The notes: generated by a model not told the origin, from the letters alone. A stretch of 64,000 bases of DNA from Saccharicrinis sp963663905 (GCA_963663905.2 OY760657.1:5766001-5830000); one strand, 5' to 3'; positions 50,453 through 59,059 are shown, numbered from the stretch's first letter. A program made the numbers and translations.

Positions 50453-51451
50453 ATGAATGAAAAAAATATACAGTATCGAATTGATTCAAAAGTAATTCAG
50501 TTGTTTGTGCTGATTGGGGTAGTAGGAGTTGGTATTTTGAGTTATCAATTTTACACCTATCATCCTTTATTAAAGGTTGAATTTGATATCCTTGGAGATC
50601 ATCATAAGAAGAATGAGATGATAAAGTTTGAAAACAAAACCTATGGTAAGCACCAATTTGAATGGGACTTTGGTGATAGTAGTAAAATTTCAGTTAAAAG
50701 ATCACCTATACATATTTATGAAAGACCAGGAAAATATCAGGTAAACCTCATGGTTGATGGAAAATTTAATAAAAAAATTGAGATAGAAATTGGTAATGAA
50801 TACAGTGTAGCCCCTGAAATGGTACTTCCCAAAATAGTTGGTCCAACAACTGTGTTTGTGAATAAAAAGTTTACTCTTACCTGTCCTACAGAAAAAGTGA
50901 AAAGTTATGCATGGTATGTTGATAATGATAAGACTCCCAAATGTTTTAAAAAACAATTAAACTATACTTTTAATAAGCCAGGCTATAAAACAGTAAAGTT
51001 GGTTGTTAATGGAGATTTAAATCATGCAGTGAAGTCAAGTATTTATGTGAAGCAGCAAAAAAATACTAAGGCTCGTGAAATTGGAAATAAAATTGAAGAT
51101 GATGAAAATTCCGAAGAATTTATTCCTGATACACCTGACTTATATGTGGAAATAACAAAATTAAAAAAAGAGGAAGAAAAAGTTTGGATTTTACCTGAAG
51201 ATAGTGAGTTGCAGATTCAGTTTGTAAATGTCTTAACAAAAGATGGTAACGAAGCCGATTTTGTGAAATATTTTAATGAAGATATTCATTATAAATTGGT
51301 TTATGCAAATCAAAGTTATGTATCGTTTGCCGAATTGGTAAATGAATTAAAAGGAAATGAATTTGTTATAAAGGAGTTTTCAACATTAAGAAACGATAAC
51401 CGAATTACCAAATTAACCATAAGATATCGTATAAAAAGAAGATTGTTATAA
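50453..51451 (+). CDS. Inner-membrane protein with PKD domains, candidate TssP
   Basis: A 332-residue protein with one membrane helix (about 15-34) and a long periplasmic part. Two Ig-like PKD domains follow: the first (about 40-115) has the classic FEWDFGDSS motif with W71, D72, F73, G74 and D75; the second (about 125-200) reads KSYAWYVDNDK and ends KTVKLVVNG. After an acidic linker comes a C-terminal domain (about 225-332) with LYVEITKLKKEEEKVWILPEDSEL. The place between tssF and tssK in a T6SS-iii locus suggests TssP, one of the envelope proteins unique to this subtype, which replaces the TssJLM complex. The name is inferred from position and topology. Confidence 0.6.
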   Translation: MNEKNIQYRIDSKVIQLFVLIGVVGVGILSYQFYTYHPLLKVEFDILGDHHKKNEMIKFENKTYGKHQFEWDFGDSSKISVKRSPIHIYERPGKYQVNLMVDGKFNKKIEIEIGNEYSVAPEMVLPKIVGPTTVFVNKKFTLTCPTEKVKSYAWYVDNDKTPKCFKKQLNYTFNKPGYKTVKLVVNGDLNHAVKSSIYVKQQKNTKAREIGNKIEDDENSEEFIPDTPDLYVEITKLKKEEEKVWILPEDSELQIQFVNVLTKDGNEADFVKYFNEDIHYKLVYANQSYVSFAELVNELKGNEFVIKEFSTLRNDNRITKLTIRYRIKRRLL

Positions 51452-51463
51452 TAAGTTTAAGCT

Positions 51464-52615
51464 ATGAGTAATAAAATATATAGGCCAGTTAACTGGGTAA
51501 ATGGGATGAATATTAATCAATCTCATTTTGTAAAAGAACAAATGAGTAACCTCTCAATGCAAATGTCTGCATTACAAACCTGTTTATCTCCTTTTAATTA
51601 TGGCTTTATTGTAGAAGAAGGCAAAGGTGAACAATATATTTGGATTGACATTAATAATAATCTTGGTATAAATGTAGAGCTTGCTAATGTGAAGATTTTA
51701 TTCTCTAATGGTTACTTATTGGAGTTTTTGGAAAGAGATGAAAATTTTGGCGTCTTCTATTCTGTATTACCAGAAGATAATTCACAGGATTATGCAATTG
51801 TTTTAAGAGTTAATGTTAACGATCGAATTACGTTTGGGAATCCGGATGCAGAAGAGGAACCAATTCGTAAGCCTTATGTGATTCCTAAAATTACCTTGTC
51901 GCTTATTAGTGTTAATGAAGTTAATTCTTCATTTTTTGATGTCAATAGTGTCGTTGTTGGCAGGTTGATAACTAATTATGAAACTTGGGTTGTGGATTCT
52001 GATTATATACCACCGGTTCACAATATTTATAATAATTCAAATCTTATCAGGGTACATCATAATTTTGAGAATTATTTAAGTAGTATTGAAAGAAGTACAG
52101 TAGAGATTATTCAAAAGATCAGGCAGAAAAAGCAAAATAATGAACTTGCTTCAATACTTATGGATATTTCAGTAAAATTAAACACTCTTTTAGTAGAAGA
52201 GATTATTGAATTTAAAACTATAGGTATTTATAGGACGCCCGTTAAGATGTTAACCCCATTCTTTAAGATGGCGCGTTTGATGAATAATGTTTTAGATACC
52301 TGGCAGTCTTGTGGAAAAGATGAAATGATGACTTATTTATCCGACTGGTGTAATATTTCTCAAGGCGAATTAGAAAAGGTGATTCTGAGTTTGATTCATC
52401 ATAAGTATAATCATAATGACATTAATAGTTCGGTAAAAGAGGTCACTTATTTTGCAGATGTAATTTCTGCAATGTATACAGTTCTAGCAAGTCTGGATTA
52501 TATAGGTAAAAAGATAGATACTAATTTGTTTGTAGCTGAAGAGCAGGAAGAAAATATTCCTAATTCAGTAACCTCCAAAAAGAAACGAAAATTTAGTTTG
52601 CTGGGAAGTTATTAA
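51464..52615 (+). CDS. tssK: TssK, type VI secretion baseplate-membrane connector
   Basis: A 383-residue protein. The N-terminus KIYRPVNWVNGMNINQSHFVKEQ fits TssK, where a W-x-G/N-M-x-(I/L)-x-x-x-H-F/L-x-x-x pattern starts the first domain. The central region has beta strands, and the middle to C-terminal part is helical with IERSTVEIIQKIRQKKQNNELASILMDIS near 207-235. The last 60 residues are low in structure and end in a basic stretch (KKKRKFSLLGSY). In other systems TssK trimers join the wedge to the membrane complex. tssO follows 140 bases later. Confidence 0.88.
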   Translation: MSNKIYRPVNWVNGMNINQSHFVKEQMSNLSMQMSALQTCLSPFNYGFIVEEGKGEQYIWIDINNNLGINVELANVKILFSNGYLLEFLERDENFGVFYSVLPEDNSQDYAIVLRVNVNDRITFGNPDAEEEPIRKPYVIPKITLSLISVNEVNSSFFDVNSVVVGRLITNYETWVVDSDYIPPVHNIYNNSNLIRVHHNFENYLSSIERSTVEIIQKIRQKKQNNELASILMDISVKLNTLLVEEIIEFKTIGIYRTPVKMLTPFFKMARLMNNVLDTWQSCGKDEMMTYLSDWCNISQGELEKVILSLIHHKYNHNDINSSVKEVTYFADVISAMYTVLASLDYIGKKIDTNLFVAEEQEENIPNSVTSKKKRKFSLLGSY

Positions 52616-52755
52616 ATGTCAATCATTTTCTTTTAAAGTATTTGTGAGAAAGTGAGTGATGTTCATGTTAATGTAATGATTGATCTTAAAAAATAAAATT
52701 TCTTTAGTGATAACATTATAAGTTAAGTAATCACTATTTCAAACTAATTCATGTT

Positions 52756-53265
52756 ATGAAACCGGTTAATAAATCTCAAAGAAATAAAGCGTTCTTTCTA
52801 TATATATTATTGTTTTTAATAACAAATAGTATTGTTGTTGGTATTGTCTATTTCAATTATAGAATTCCGGATGCGGAAAATAAATATCTTCACAATAAAA
52901 TGGATTTTTTGGCATTGAAAAATGAGGAGCAAAAAGATTTTCTTCAGAAAATGAATCGTGTTAAATCTCTAATTGATACAATGGATACGCCGGGAATAAG
53001 CAGAGAATATATTGAGCAGCTTATTTCAACAGAGTTGGCAGTAATGAGAACTAATTTTGCAGCTAAAGATTCAACATATCTCAGTGATATGTATAACAAT
53101 GTAATAGTGACGTATTTGGAATTGAAGGTGGCAAAGTCTCAACTGAACGAGCTGGAAGATGCAAAATCGGATATCGATACTTATGTAGAAACTATAGATA
53201 AACTCAATGAACGTATAAAAGAGGTTGAGAGGGATCTTGATATCTGTCGACAATTAAGTAAATAG
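52756..53265 (+). CDS. tssO: TssO, T6SS-iii inner-membrane coiled-coil protein
   Basis: A 169-residue protein with one membrane helix (about 12-33, FFLYILLFLITNSIVVGIVYF) after a short basic cytoplasmic start. The rest is a periplasmic helical region with heptad-like spacing, strongest in the last 60 residues (LELKVAKSQLNELEDAKSDIDTYVETIDKLNERIKEVERDL in part). Size, topology and position match TssO of Bacteroidota type VI systems, part of the special envelope complex with TssN, TssP, TssQ and TssR. It ends the plus-strand operon and converges with tssN. Confidence 0.82.
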   Translation: MKPVNKSQRNKAFFLYILLFLITNSIVVGIVYFNYRIPDAENKYLHNKMDFLALKNEEQKDFLQKMNRVKSLIDTMDTPGISREYIEQLISTELAVMRTNFAAKDSTYLSDMYNNVIVTYLELKVAKSQLNELEDAKSDIDTYVETIDKLNERIKEVERDLDICRQLSK

Positions 53266-53570
53266 AGCTTTAGATCATGTAATGATATTAAGTAATTGAT
53301 TTTTTGTTAAAGGAAGGGATTGCATTGTTCTCTTAACAATCAATAATAAAAATGAATTATCTATGCGAGTTCTCGTTTTAGATGTTGCTCTTTGATTTGA
53401 ATGAAAGAGTAAACGGTCTTTGAAATTTTGATCTATATACTGTAAATAGTAATTAAAGTTAGAGTAAATATCTTAATTAAGTTTAGGTAAGGCGTTTTCT
53501 ATGGTGTATTAATTTTATAAAGATTGGTGAATTTTCTTTATTAAAATGGTTATTAGGTTTGATTAAAACG
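53266..53570. other. Intergenic region between tssO and tssN with an rRNA-leader-like stretch
   Basis: About 305 bases without a supported gene. Bases 53399-53431 resemble the rRNA leader at 38221-38254, including a CTTTGAAA core after an AAACG word. A second boxA-like word, TGCTCTTTGA, precedes it at 53386-53395. Confidence 0.4.
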
Positions 53571-53600
53571 ATAAGGGAGTTGATGCAACTCCCTTATTTG
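53571..53600. terminator. Bidirectional terminator between tssO and tssN
   Basis: A perfect 12-bp stem (ATAAGGGAGTTG at 53571-53582 with its complement at 53586-53597) and a 3-base loop, flanked by A- and T-rich ends. Confidence 0.85.
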
Positions 53601-53619
53601 ATTCCGGAATTTGGAACTT

Positions 53620-54483
53620 TTAAACTCTCTCACAAACAATACAGTGGTTTTCCTTTATTAAATTTCTTGATATAGATTGATCAACATTTACCATTTTCCA
53701 TGTGCCTATAAAACGGGGTTTTTTGTAAAAAATCCACCCAAATTCATTGTTGCCGGGTTGTGGTTTATATTGAATCATTGATTCGGGATGTTTGTGGTTA
53801 TAATCGTTAATAAAGTGGTAAAAGAAATTTCCAAAATCCATATTTTCTGGTGCTTTTACCATAAATCGTGAAGCTTTCTTTTTGTTTATTTCTTTATTGA
53901 TTTCAAGTTTGATAAAAGTGGGATTTGATAATTCTTGTGGCTTTGGCTGAATATATATAGAATCTGAAGGGTACTCCCATTTTTTATAAACGGCAAGTGG
54001 TATTTTCATTGCATTATCAAATAACTCACAGAATAGCCATGGTAACATAAAGGTAAAAGTCCCGGTTAAAAAGAGGTAATGTAAATTATTAATTCCATAA
54101 TGGCCTGCAATCTGAAGAAAAACAATAGATCCAACTAATATTACAATAGTAGAAAATAATAATTGAGCTAACCATTTGTTTTTGTTTTCCCATTCAAACA
54201 CATTGTTTAGAGCAGAAACATGCATCATTCCAAATACTAAAGACAGAATTTGTAGTGTAATGTAATTAGGCATAAAGCGTTTAGATATAATATTTTCTAT
54301 ACTCATTAAAGATAAAATGGCAAATGTAACAGCTGTTATTAGTAAATATAGAATTGTCTTTTTTTTGTCTTTAGAAATCATCTTCTTTATTCCTTTTACA
54401 AAGGTAATGATTATGGCACCAAAAAATAACATGATGATACTGATGAATTGAATGTCTCCATTTAGTAGGCTTTTAATAATCAT
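53620..54483 (-). CDS. tssN: TssN, T6SS-iii polytopic inner-membrane protein
   Basis: A 287-residue protein with about five hydrophobic helices in its first 165 residues (near 13-30, 44-62, 73-92, 107-126 and 133-153). A soluble C-terminal domain (about 170-287) follows, with FIKLEINKEINKKKASRFMVKAPENMDFGNFFYHFINDYN and NNEFGWIFYKKP. This topology and domain match TssN of Bacteroidota type VI systems, thought to be the inner-membrane base of the trans-envelope complex. It is the last gene of the minus-strand operon tssQ-tssG-tssN, 5 bases after tssG. Confidence 0.85.
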   Translation of the reverse strand: MIIKSLLNGDIQFISIIMLFFGAIIITFVKGIKKMISKDKKKTILYLLITAVTFAILSLMSIENIISKRFMPNYITLQILSLVFGMMHVSALNNVFEWENKNKWLAQLLFSTIVILVGSIVFLQIAGHYGINNLHYLFLTGTFTFMLPWLFCELFDNAMKIPLAVYKKWEYPSDSIYIQPKPQELSNPTFIKLEINKEINKKKASRFMVKAPENMDFGNFFYHFINDYNHKHPESMIQYKPQPGNNEFGWIFYKKPRFIGTWKMVNVDQSISRNLIKENHCIVCERV

Positions 54484-54488
54484 AAGGT

Positions 54489-55403
54489 TTAGTTTTTTGA
54501 GATTTGTAAAGTTGTTGAATGGCCTAATACGCCAAAATTACTTTTGATTTGATTATAATTTGGTTCTGGTTTTATGATGTATTCCAGTTCAATAGGAAGT
54601 AAATAATCAAAAAATAGTTTGATGAAATTGTAATAATATCCCCCCTTGGAAAATTTGAGTAATTCTTCGTCTGATATGTCATGTATGATAAACTCAAAGA
54701 AGGGTAATTGATCAGAGGTGTTACCCATTATGAAATTGTGACCCAATTTTATATTATGTGGCTTGGGGAGGGAAGGTAATTCAAATTCGATCCATGTTTT
54801 ATTGTAAGTAATTTCTTTTTTTAAGTGATGAGAAAGTAGTTGAATTGTTTTATTGATATTTCCTTTGATTTGTTTATTATGAGGAAGAATACGAAGTAAA
54901 TAGAAGAACTCCTCATCTTGTATCCATAATGGCATGTCCCAAAAATCTTTAAAAAAATTCTGGAATTCATGACTGTTGTTTAATAAGCTCTTTTCTTTTT
55001 TTTCAATTTGAACTAAGAATTGGAAAAGATGGTTCTCAAAGGGATTAAAAAACAAACGTGCATCAGCTTCTTCCTTTTTTTGTTTTTTATGAGAGTCAAT
55101 TAAATTGCTTATTGATATATTTCTTTCATTGTCAACTGTATCCTCGTGAAAGAGACCTTCCGGAAGCATATCATAAAATCCATTTCTGGATATTGAAATA
55201 TCTAATACATCTTTGTCTTTGTCGTACCTGGTGTTGTAGAGATCTTTTCTGTAAGACCGGTTAAAACAGCTTGTATAGTTGATCTGTGTTTTAATTTGAT
55301 TTGGTTCTTTTATAAGTGCTACTATTGTTTCTGCTTTTAAATTATAGTGACACCGATTAATGGTTTCTGCAATGTGTTCTGATGATTGTATTTTATTATT
55401 CAT
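54489..55403 (-). CDS. tssG: TssG, type VI secretion baseplate wedge protein
   Basis: A 304-residue soluble protein. Its C-terminus has the TssG-like order FFEFIIHDISDEELLKFSKGG, then FDYLLPIELEYIIKPE and the final LGHSTTLQISKN, which corresponds to the LG-x-(T/S)-x-L ending of TssG proteins. In other systems two copies of TssG wrap one TssF. The start codon overlaps the tssQ stop by 4 bases, so the genes are translationally coupled. It is quite divergent; identity rests on the C-terminal pattern and on every other baseplate gene being accounted for here. Confidence 0.78.
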   Translation of the reverse strand: MNNKIQSSEHIAETINRCHYNLKAETIVALIKEPNQIKTQINYTSCFNRSYRKDLYNTRYDKDKDVLDISISRNGFYDMLPEGLFHEDTVDNERNISISNLIDSHKKQKKEEADARLFFNPFENHLFQFLVQIEKKEKSLLNNSHEFQNFFKDFWDMPLWIQDEEFFYLLRILPHNKQIKGNINKTIQLLSHHLKKEITYNKTWIEFELPSLPKPHNIKLGHNFIMGNTSDQLPFFEFIIHDISDEELLKFSKGGYYYNFIKLFFDYLLPIELEYIIKPEPNYNQIKSNFGVLGHSTTLQISKN

Positions 55404-55918
55404 TTTTTATAGAGTTTTGCGTTTGATTGTATCATAATGTTATTAATAGAGTTGTTGATATTATAAAATTCTAATTTGCCCAAAGAAGAAGATGATACGA
55501 AATATCCATTTCTTAAATATAATCCAACTGAATTTTTAGAATCATTACTATCGCTATAAAATACTAAGTCGCCTTCTTTTAGGTATGAAGTGTTTTTAAA
55601 GAGATATACTTGCTCGTCTTTTAAAATTTCGTTGTGGGTATGTGGGAGAGTAATGTTGTACTGACTATAGCAAATAAAGTTAATAAACAGGATTGGGTAA
55701 GTAATAGATGCATAATGTAATGAGTCTTTTAATTCATTCCAGCTTTCGAGGTTTTTATATAATGTAAGGTTATATATGCTATCAATGGGTTGTTGTAAAA
55801 TTTTAGAGTACTTGAGTTGCAAAGGTTTGCTTTTATCTAATGTTTCTGTATTGTGAATTACTTTTGGACTGCAACTGTATATTGCAATACAACTGAACAA
55901 TATAATTAATCTACCCAT
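55400..55918 (-). CDS. Lipoprotein with inactive NlpC/P60-like domain, candidate TssQ
   Basis: A 172-residue lipoprotein: a short signal peptide and lipobox ending at Cys16 (IYSC). Residues about 65-160 read like a NlpC/P60 domain: YNITLPHT near 87-94, then LKEGDLVFY (113-121), NSVGLYLRNGYFVSSSS (129-145) and GKLEFYNI. The catalytic Cys of the DCSG motif is missing (the aligned stretch is ILFINF), the His of HVG is Ser130, and the second His (VHAS) is Ser142. It should therefore bind rather than cut peptidoglycan, or be structural. Position before tssG and tssN fits the T6SS-iii lipoprotein TssQ. The pseudo-enzyme reading is mine. Confidence 0.7.
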   Translation of the reverse strand: MGRLIILFSCIAIYSCSPKVIHNTETLDKSKPLQLKYSKILQQPIDSIYNLTLYKNLESWNELKDSLHYASITYPILFINFICYSQYNITLPHTHNEILKDEQVYLFKNTSYLKEGDLVFYSDSNDSKNSVGLYLRNGYFVSSSSLGKLEFYNINNSINNIMIQSNAKLYKK

Positions 55919-55957
55919 TTTGTTTTACATAATTTTATTTTAATAATATGTTATATA

Positions 55958-55965
55958 CAAAAGTA
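55958..55965 (-). promoter_or_regulatory. Possible -7 box for the tssQ-tssG-tssN operon
   Basis: TACTTTTG on the minus strand, 40 bases before the tssQ start, matches TAnnTTTG. No TTG is found at the proper distance upstream, so support is weak. Confidence 0.35.
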
Positions 55966-56126
55966 TATAAAATATTTGATATGGAAAGATTTGTCTTGAG
56001 TTTAAGAGTTTGTTTGTTTGCTTTGTAATGATGTAAATTGCAGTTTAAAAGATGTATGAATATTGTGATTTTTGGTGAGTTTGTTTGTTTTAACTATAGA
56101 TGTATATGTAAAATATTTATTTCATA

Positions 56127-56158
56127 TTGTAACATAATAGAATATTTAATTATATTTG
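56127..56158 (+). promoter_or_regulatory. Promoter of the first hcp gene
   Basis: TTG (56127-56129), 21 bases, TATATTTG (56151-56158): a full Bacteroidota promoter match, about 50 bases before the start codon. Confidence 0.7.
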
Positions 56159-56206
56159 TTTCATACTTTTTATATAAATATTATATTAATTATTAAATTT
56201 TAAATT

Positions 56207-56593
56207 ATGTCATTTAAAGCAAAATTAAACGTTGGAGGAAAAGACATGAATGTACTTTCGTGTAGCTATGATTTAACTCAGGAAGTGGATGCAACAGGTC
56301 GTCCTTCATCTGTGACTCGTGGTGGGAGAATTAAATTAACAGTAGAGAGTACTGGCGAAACAGATTTATTTGAGTGGATGTGTAATAACTTTGAAAGAAA
56401 AGATGGAACAATTACCTTTTATAAAAGAGATACTGATTCTAAATCAAAAGAGTTAGCATTTACCGAAGGTTATCTTGTAAAGTACGAAGAGAAATTTAAT
56501 GCGGTTGATAATATGCCAATGGCTGAAGCTTTTGTAATTTCAGCACGTGAACTCAAAATGGGTAATGGCGAGCATGTAAACGAATGGGTGTAG
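56207..56593 (+). CDS. tssD: TssD (Hcp), type VI secretion tube protein, copy 1
   Basis: A 128-residue beta-barrel protein of the Bacteroidota Hcp family. It starts MSFKAKLNVGGKDMNVLSCSY and contains TDLFEWM, GTITFYKRD and the ending AFVISARELKMGNG, all typical of TssD here. Hexamers of this protein stack into the tube pushed out by the sheath. It has a strong promoter of its own and a structured intergenic region after it, as expected for the most abundant component. It is likely the main structural Hcp. Confidence 0.93.
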   Translation: MSFKAKLNVGGKDMNVLSCSYDLTQEVDATGRPSSVTRGGRIKLTVESTGETDLFEWMCNNFERKDGTITFYKRDTDSKSKELAFTEGYLVKYEEKFNAVDNMPMAEAFVISARELKMGNGEHVNEWV

Positions 56594-56614
56594 TAAGCTT
56601 GGTCTTATTATGAC

Positions 56615-56642
56615 GAAGGACGACATTGCACTGTCGCCCTTC
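56615..56642 (+). repeat. Hairpin after the first hcp gene
   Basis: GAAGGACGACA with TGTCGCCCTTC, an 11-bp stem with one A-C mismatch and a 6-base loop, 22 bases after the hcp stop. No T run follows, so it is more likely an mRNA 3'-stabilising stem than a terminator. Confidence 0.6.
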
Positions 56643-56648
56643 TAAAAA

Positions 56649-56723
56649 ACTGTCAGGATGTCTTCAGCATTCTAACTGGGTAAAGGTAAAATTTTATTCT
56701 TAGAATCTTATTATCCTGACAGT
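56649..56723 (+). repeat. Nested inverted repeat between the two hcp genes
   Basis: The outer arms ACTGTCAGGAT (56649-56659) and ATCCTGACAGT (56713-56723) are perfect complements. Inner arms ATTCTAA (56669-56675) and TTAGAAT (56700-56706) can stack inside. CCTGACAGT occurs a third time at 56762-56770. Confidence 0.6.
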
Positions 56724-56804
56724 CTTAACTTTCACTTTCATTTGTAGTTATTACACTGAAACCTGACAGTAAATTACATTTAAACAAACTATTACCTTAT
56801 AACT

Positions 56805-57200
56805 ATGTCTTTTCTATCTACCTTAACAGTTGACGATACTGAATATAAAGTGTTAAGATGTCATTTTGGTATGAGTCAGTCCGTTGCGAAAAATGGTATG
56901 GCAATTCAAAATCCTATTGGTGGAGGATTTATTAATATCGAGATAGAGTCAACTTCCAGTACTGATTTATTTGATTGGATGGTAAGTGCCAATAAAAAGA
57001 AAAATGGTAGCATAACCTTCTATCGTAGGGATGCATTATCCCGATTAAAGCGATTGGATTTTACAGATGCTTTATGCATTGCTTATGATGAAGATTTTAA
57101 TCATGATGGTTCAAATCCAATGACAACGCGAATTACAATATCTGCCAGAGAGATTGTCTTAGAAGATGTTACTGTGTCTAATAACTGGGCAGTTGTTTAA
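56805..57200 (+). CDS. tssD: TssD (Hcp), type VI secretion tube protein, copy 2
   Basis: A 131-residue paralogue of copy 1, sharing MSF, the TDLFDWM block, SITFYRRD and ISAREI, but clearly divergent elsewhere. It lies 17 bases before vgrG and leads the tip/effector genes, while copy 1 sits apart behind its own promoter. I infer that this Hcp is specialised for the VgrG/effector set that follows, perhaps as the first ring below the tip or as a cargo carrier. The fold assignment is firm; the special role is an inference. Confidence 0.88.
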   Translation: MSFLSTLTVDDTEYKVLRCHFGMSQSVAKNGMAIQNPIGGGFINIEIESTSSTDLFDWMVSANKKKNGSITFYRRDALSRLKRLDFTDALCIAYDEDFNHDGSNPMTTRITISAREIVLEDVTVSNNWAVV

Positions 57201-57217
57201 TCGAAAAATATTTTAAA

Positions 57218-59041
57218 ATGGCTTTACATACTATTATTACCATTGCCATTAATGGAGAAGAGTATCAAAATATTAACAATCTTCAGATTAATCAAGGAAT
57301 ATTAGGACATCATCAGTTTTCTGTGGCGTTATTAAGTAATCACTTTGAAGAAGATGGATATACAATTATTTCTAAAAGTCAGGAATTCATAGGGCAAACC
57401 ATTGAGATTACGATTAGTAATTATGAAGGGAATACTACAATGAATGAAGGATTCTTCTCAGGAATAATAACCGAGGCAGAAGCCTATAAATCACAAGTAG
57501 ATGACTTTGGTGACTATATTATAGTAAAAGGTTGTAGCCCAACAATAATAATGGATAATGGATTACATTGTAATACCTTTGAAAAGAAAACATTATCTGA
57601 TATTGTAAATAGCTTATCCGGTGATTTTGGAGTTGCAATTAAATGTTCTCCTTTAAATTCAGAAATCCATGATTATATAGTTCAATATAATCAAAGTAGT
57701 TTTGAGTTTTTAAAACATTTAGCTATAAGGTATGGTGAATGGATGTATTATGATGGACAGCAAACTGTTTTTGGTGCAAACTCTGGAGAGGAGATTACCT
57801 TGAGTTATGGTGTAGAACTAACAGATTTTAATTTGCGATTAATAACTAAGCCTAAATTAGCTGAGTATATTACTAATGATTATTATGCCGATAAAACAAT
57901 TCAACAAGAATTAGCTACAGGAACTTCTCTGCCCGACTATTATAGTTTTATGGCAGAAAAATCAGAAAAACTATATATACAACAACCCGTTTCCGCATAC
58001 TTAAAGCATAGTGCTGATGGTAATCAGGATGTCAATTTGAAAACAGCAGCTGGTATTCAGGCCGAAGGAAAAGTGGCCGGTATGGTTTTGTTAACCGGAA
58101 CATCTCGTAACTCAGGAGTTAGAATTGGATCAACTGTAGCAATTGTACATCAGGCAGTAAATCAGGAGATTGAATATGGTAAATACTTTATTGTTAGTGT
58201 AAAGCATTTTGCAAGTGAGTCTGGCGATTATCAAAACCATTTTGAAGCAATTCCTGAGGGTGCAATAAACCCACCTTATACCAATATTCATGCACAAAAT
58301 AATTGTTCAACTCAACGAGCAATTGTAATGGAAAATGCCGATCCAGAAACATTAGGGCGTATAAGGGTTCAGTTTCCGTGGCAACCAAGTACATACTCAC
58401 CCTGGATACGCATAGCACAGCCTCATAGTGGTACCAATAAAGGCTTTCATTTTATACCCGAAATAGGCGAAGAAGTAATGGTGGGTTTTGAAGGTAATAA
58501 TGTAGAAATGCCTTTTGTAATAGGTTCGTTATATAACGGAACTTTAAAAGTAGATGAATTTAATACCGATACCAATGATGCTAAAGTAATCCGGACCCGT
58601 AGCGGACATACTATTGAACTGAATGATAAGGACGGTGAGGAAAAAATAAACATCTATGATAACGAAGGCAGCATTATCACCTTTGATACCGCCAATAAAT
58701 CGTTAATCATTAATTCAGCTGAAAACATTGATATAGCAGCCAAGAACATAAATATAAGTGCCGAAGAAAATATAGTATTAGGAGCCAAAGGTAATATTGA
58801 TATTGCTGCGGAAGGTGACCTGAACGAACAAGCGAAAGGGAATATAGCTTTGCAATCGACTGGAGATACAACAGTAGTTAGTAGTGGAGAGTTGGCAATG
58901 GAGGCAACTTCAGATGCAACAATTAGTGGAATGAATACTGTGCTTGAAGGTTCTGTTAAAGCAGAACTAAACGGAACACAAACTAAAGTAACTGGTAGTG
59001 CTATGACAGAGGTTTCAGGTGCAATTGTAAAAGTTAACTAA
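57218..59041 (+). CDS. vgrG: TssI (VgrG), type VI secretion spike protein
   Basis: A 607-residue spike. The N-terminal gp27-like part spans about 1-350. The gp5 OB-fold holds MENADPETLGRIRVQFPWQP and WIRIAQPHSGTNKGFHFIPEIGEEVMVGFEGNN (about 370-430). The C-terminal 120 residues form a repeating beta-prism with short alternating repeats (IDIAAKNINISAEENIVLGAKGN and similar), ending VSGAIVKVN. No effector domain is fused. Trimers sit on the Hcp tube, and the following PAAR protein should sharpen the tip. It starts 17 bases after hcp copy 2. Confidence 0.95.
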   Translation: MALHTIITIAINGEEYQNINNLQINQGILGHHQFSVALLSNHFEEDGYTIISKSQEFIGQTIEITISNYEGNTTMNEGFFSGIITEAEAYKSQVDDFGDYIIVKGCSPTIIMDNGLHCNTFEKKTLSDIVNSLSGDFGVAIKCSPLNSEIHDYIVQYNQSSFEFLKHLAIRYGEWMYYDGQQTVFGANSGEEITLSYGVELTDFNLRLITKPKLAEYITNDYYADKTIQQELATGTSLPDYYSFMAEKSEKLYIQQPVSAYLKHSADGNQDVNLKTAAGIQAEGKVAGMVLLTGTSRNSGVRIGSTVAIVHQAVNQEIEYGKYFIVSVKHFASESGDYQNHFEAIPEGAINPPYTNIHAQNNCSTQRAIVMENADPETLGRIRVQFPWQPSTYSPWIRIAQPHSGTNKGFHFIPEIGEEVMVGFEGNNVEMPFVIGSLYNGTLKVDEFNTDTNDAKVIRTRSGHTIELNDKDGEEKINIYDNEGSIITFDTANKSLIINSAENIDIAAKNINISAEENIVLGAKGNIDIAAEGDLNEQAKGNIALQSTGDTTVVSSGELAMEATSDATISGMNTVLEGSVKAELNGTQTKVTGSAMTEVSGAIVKVN

Positions 59042-59059
59042 GTAAGAAAAATTTAGATT

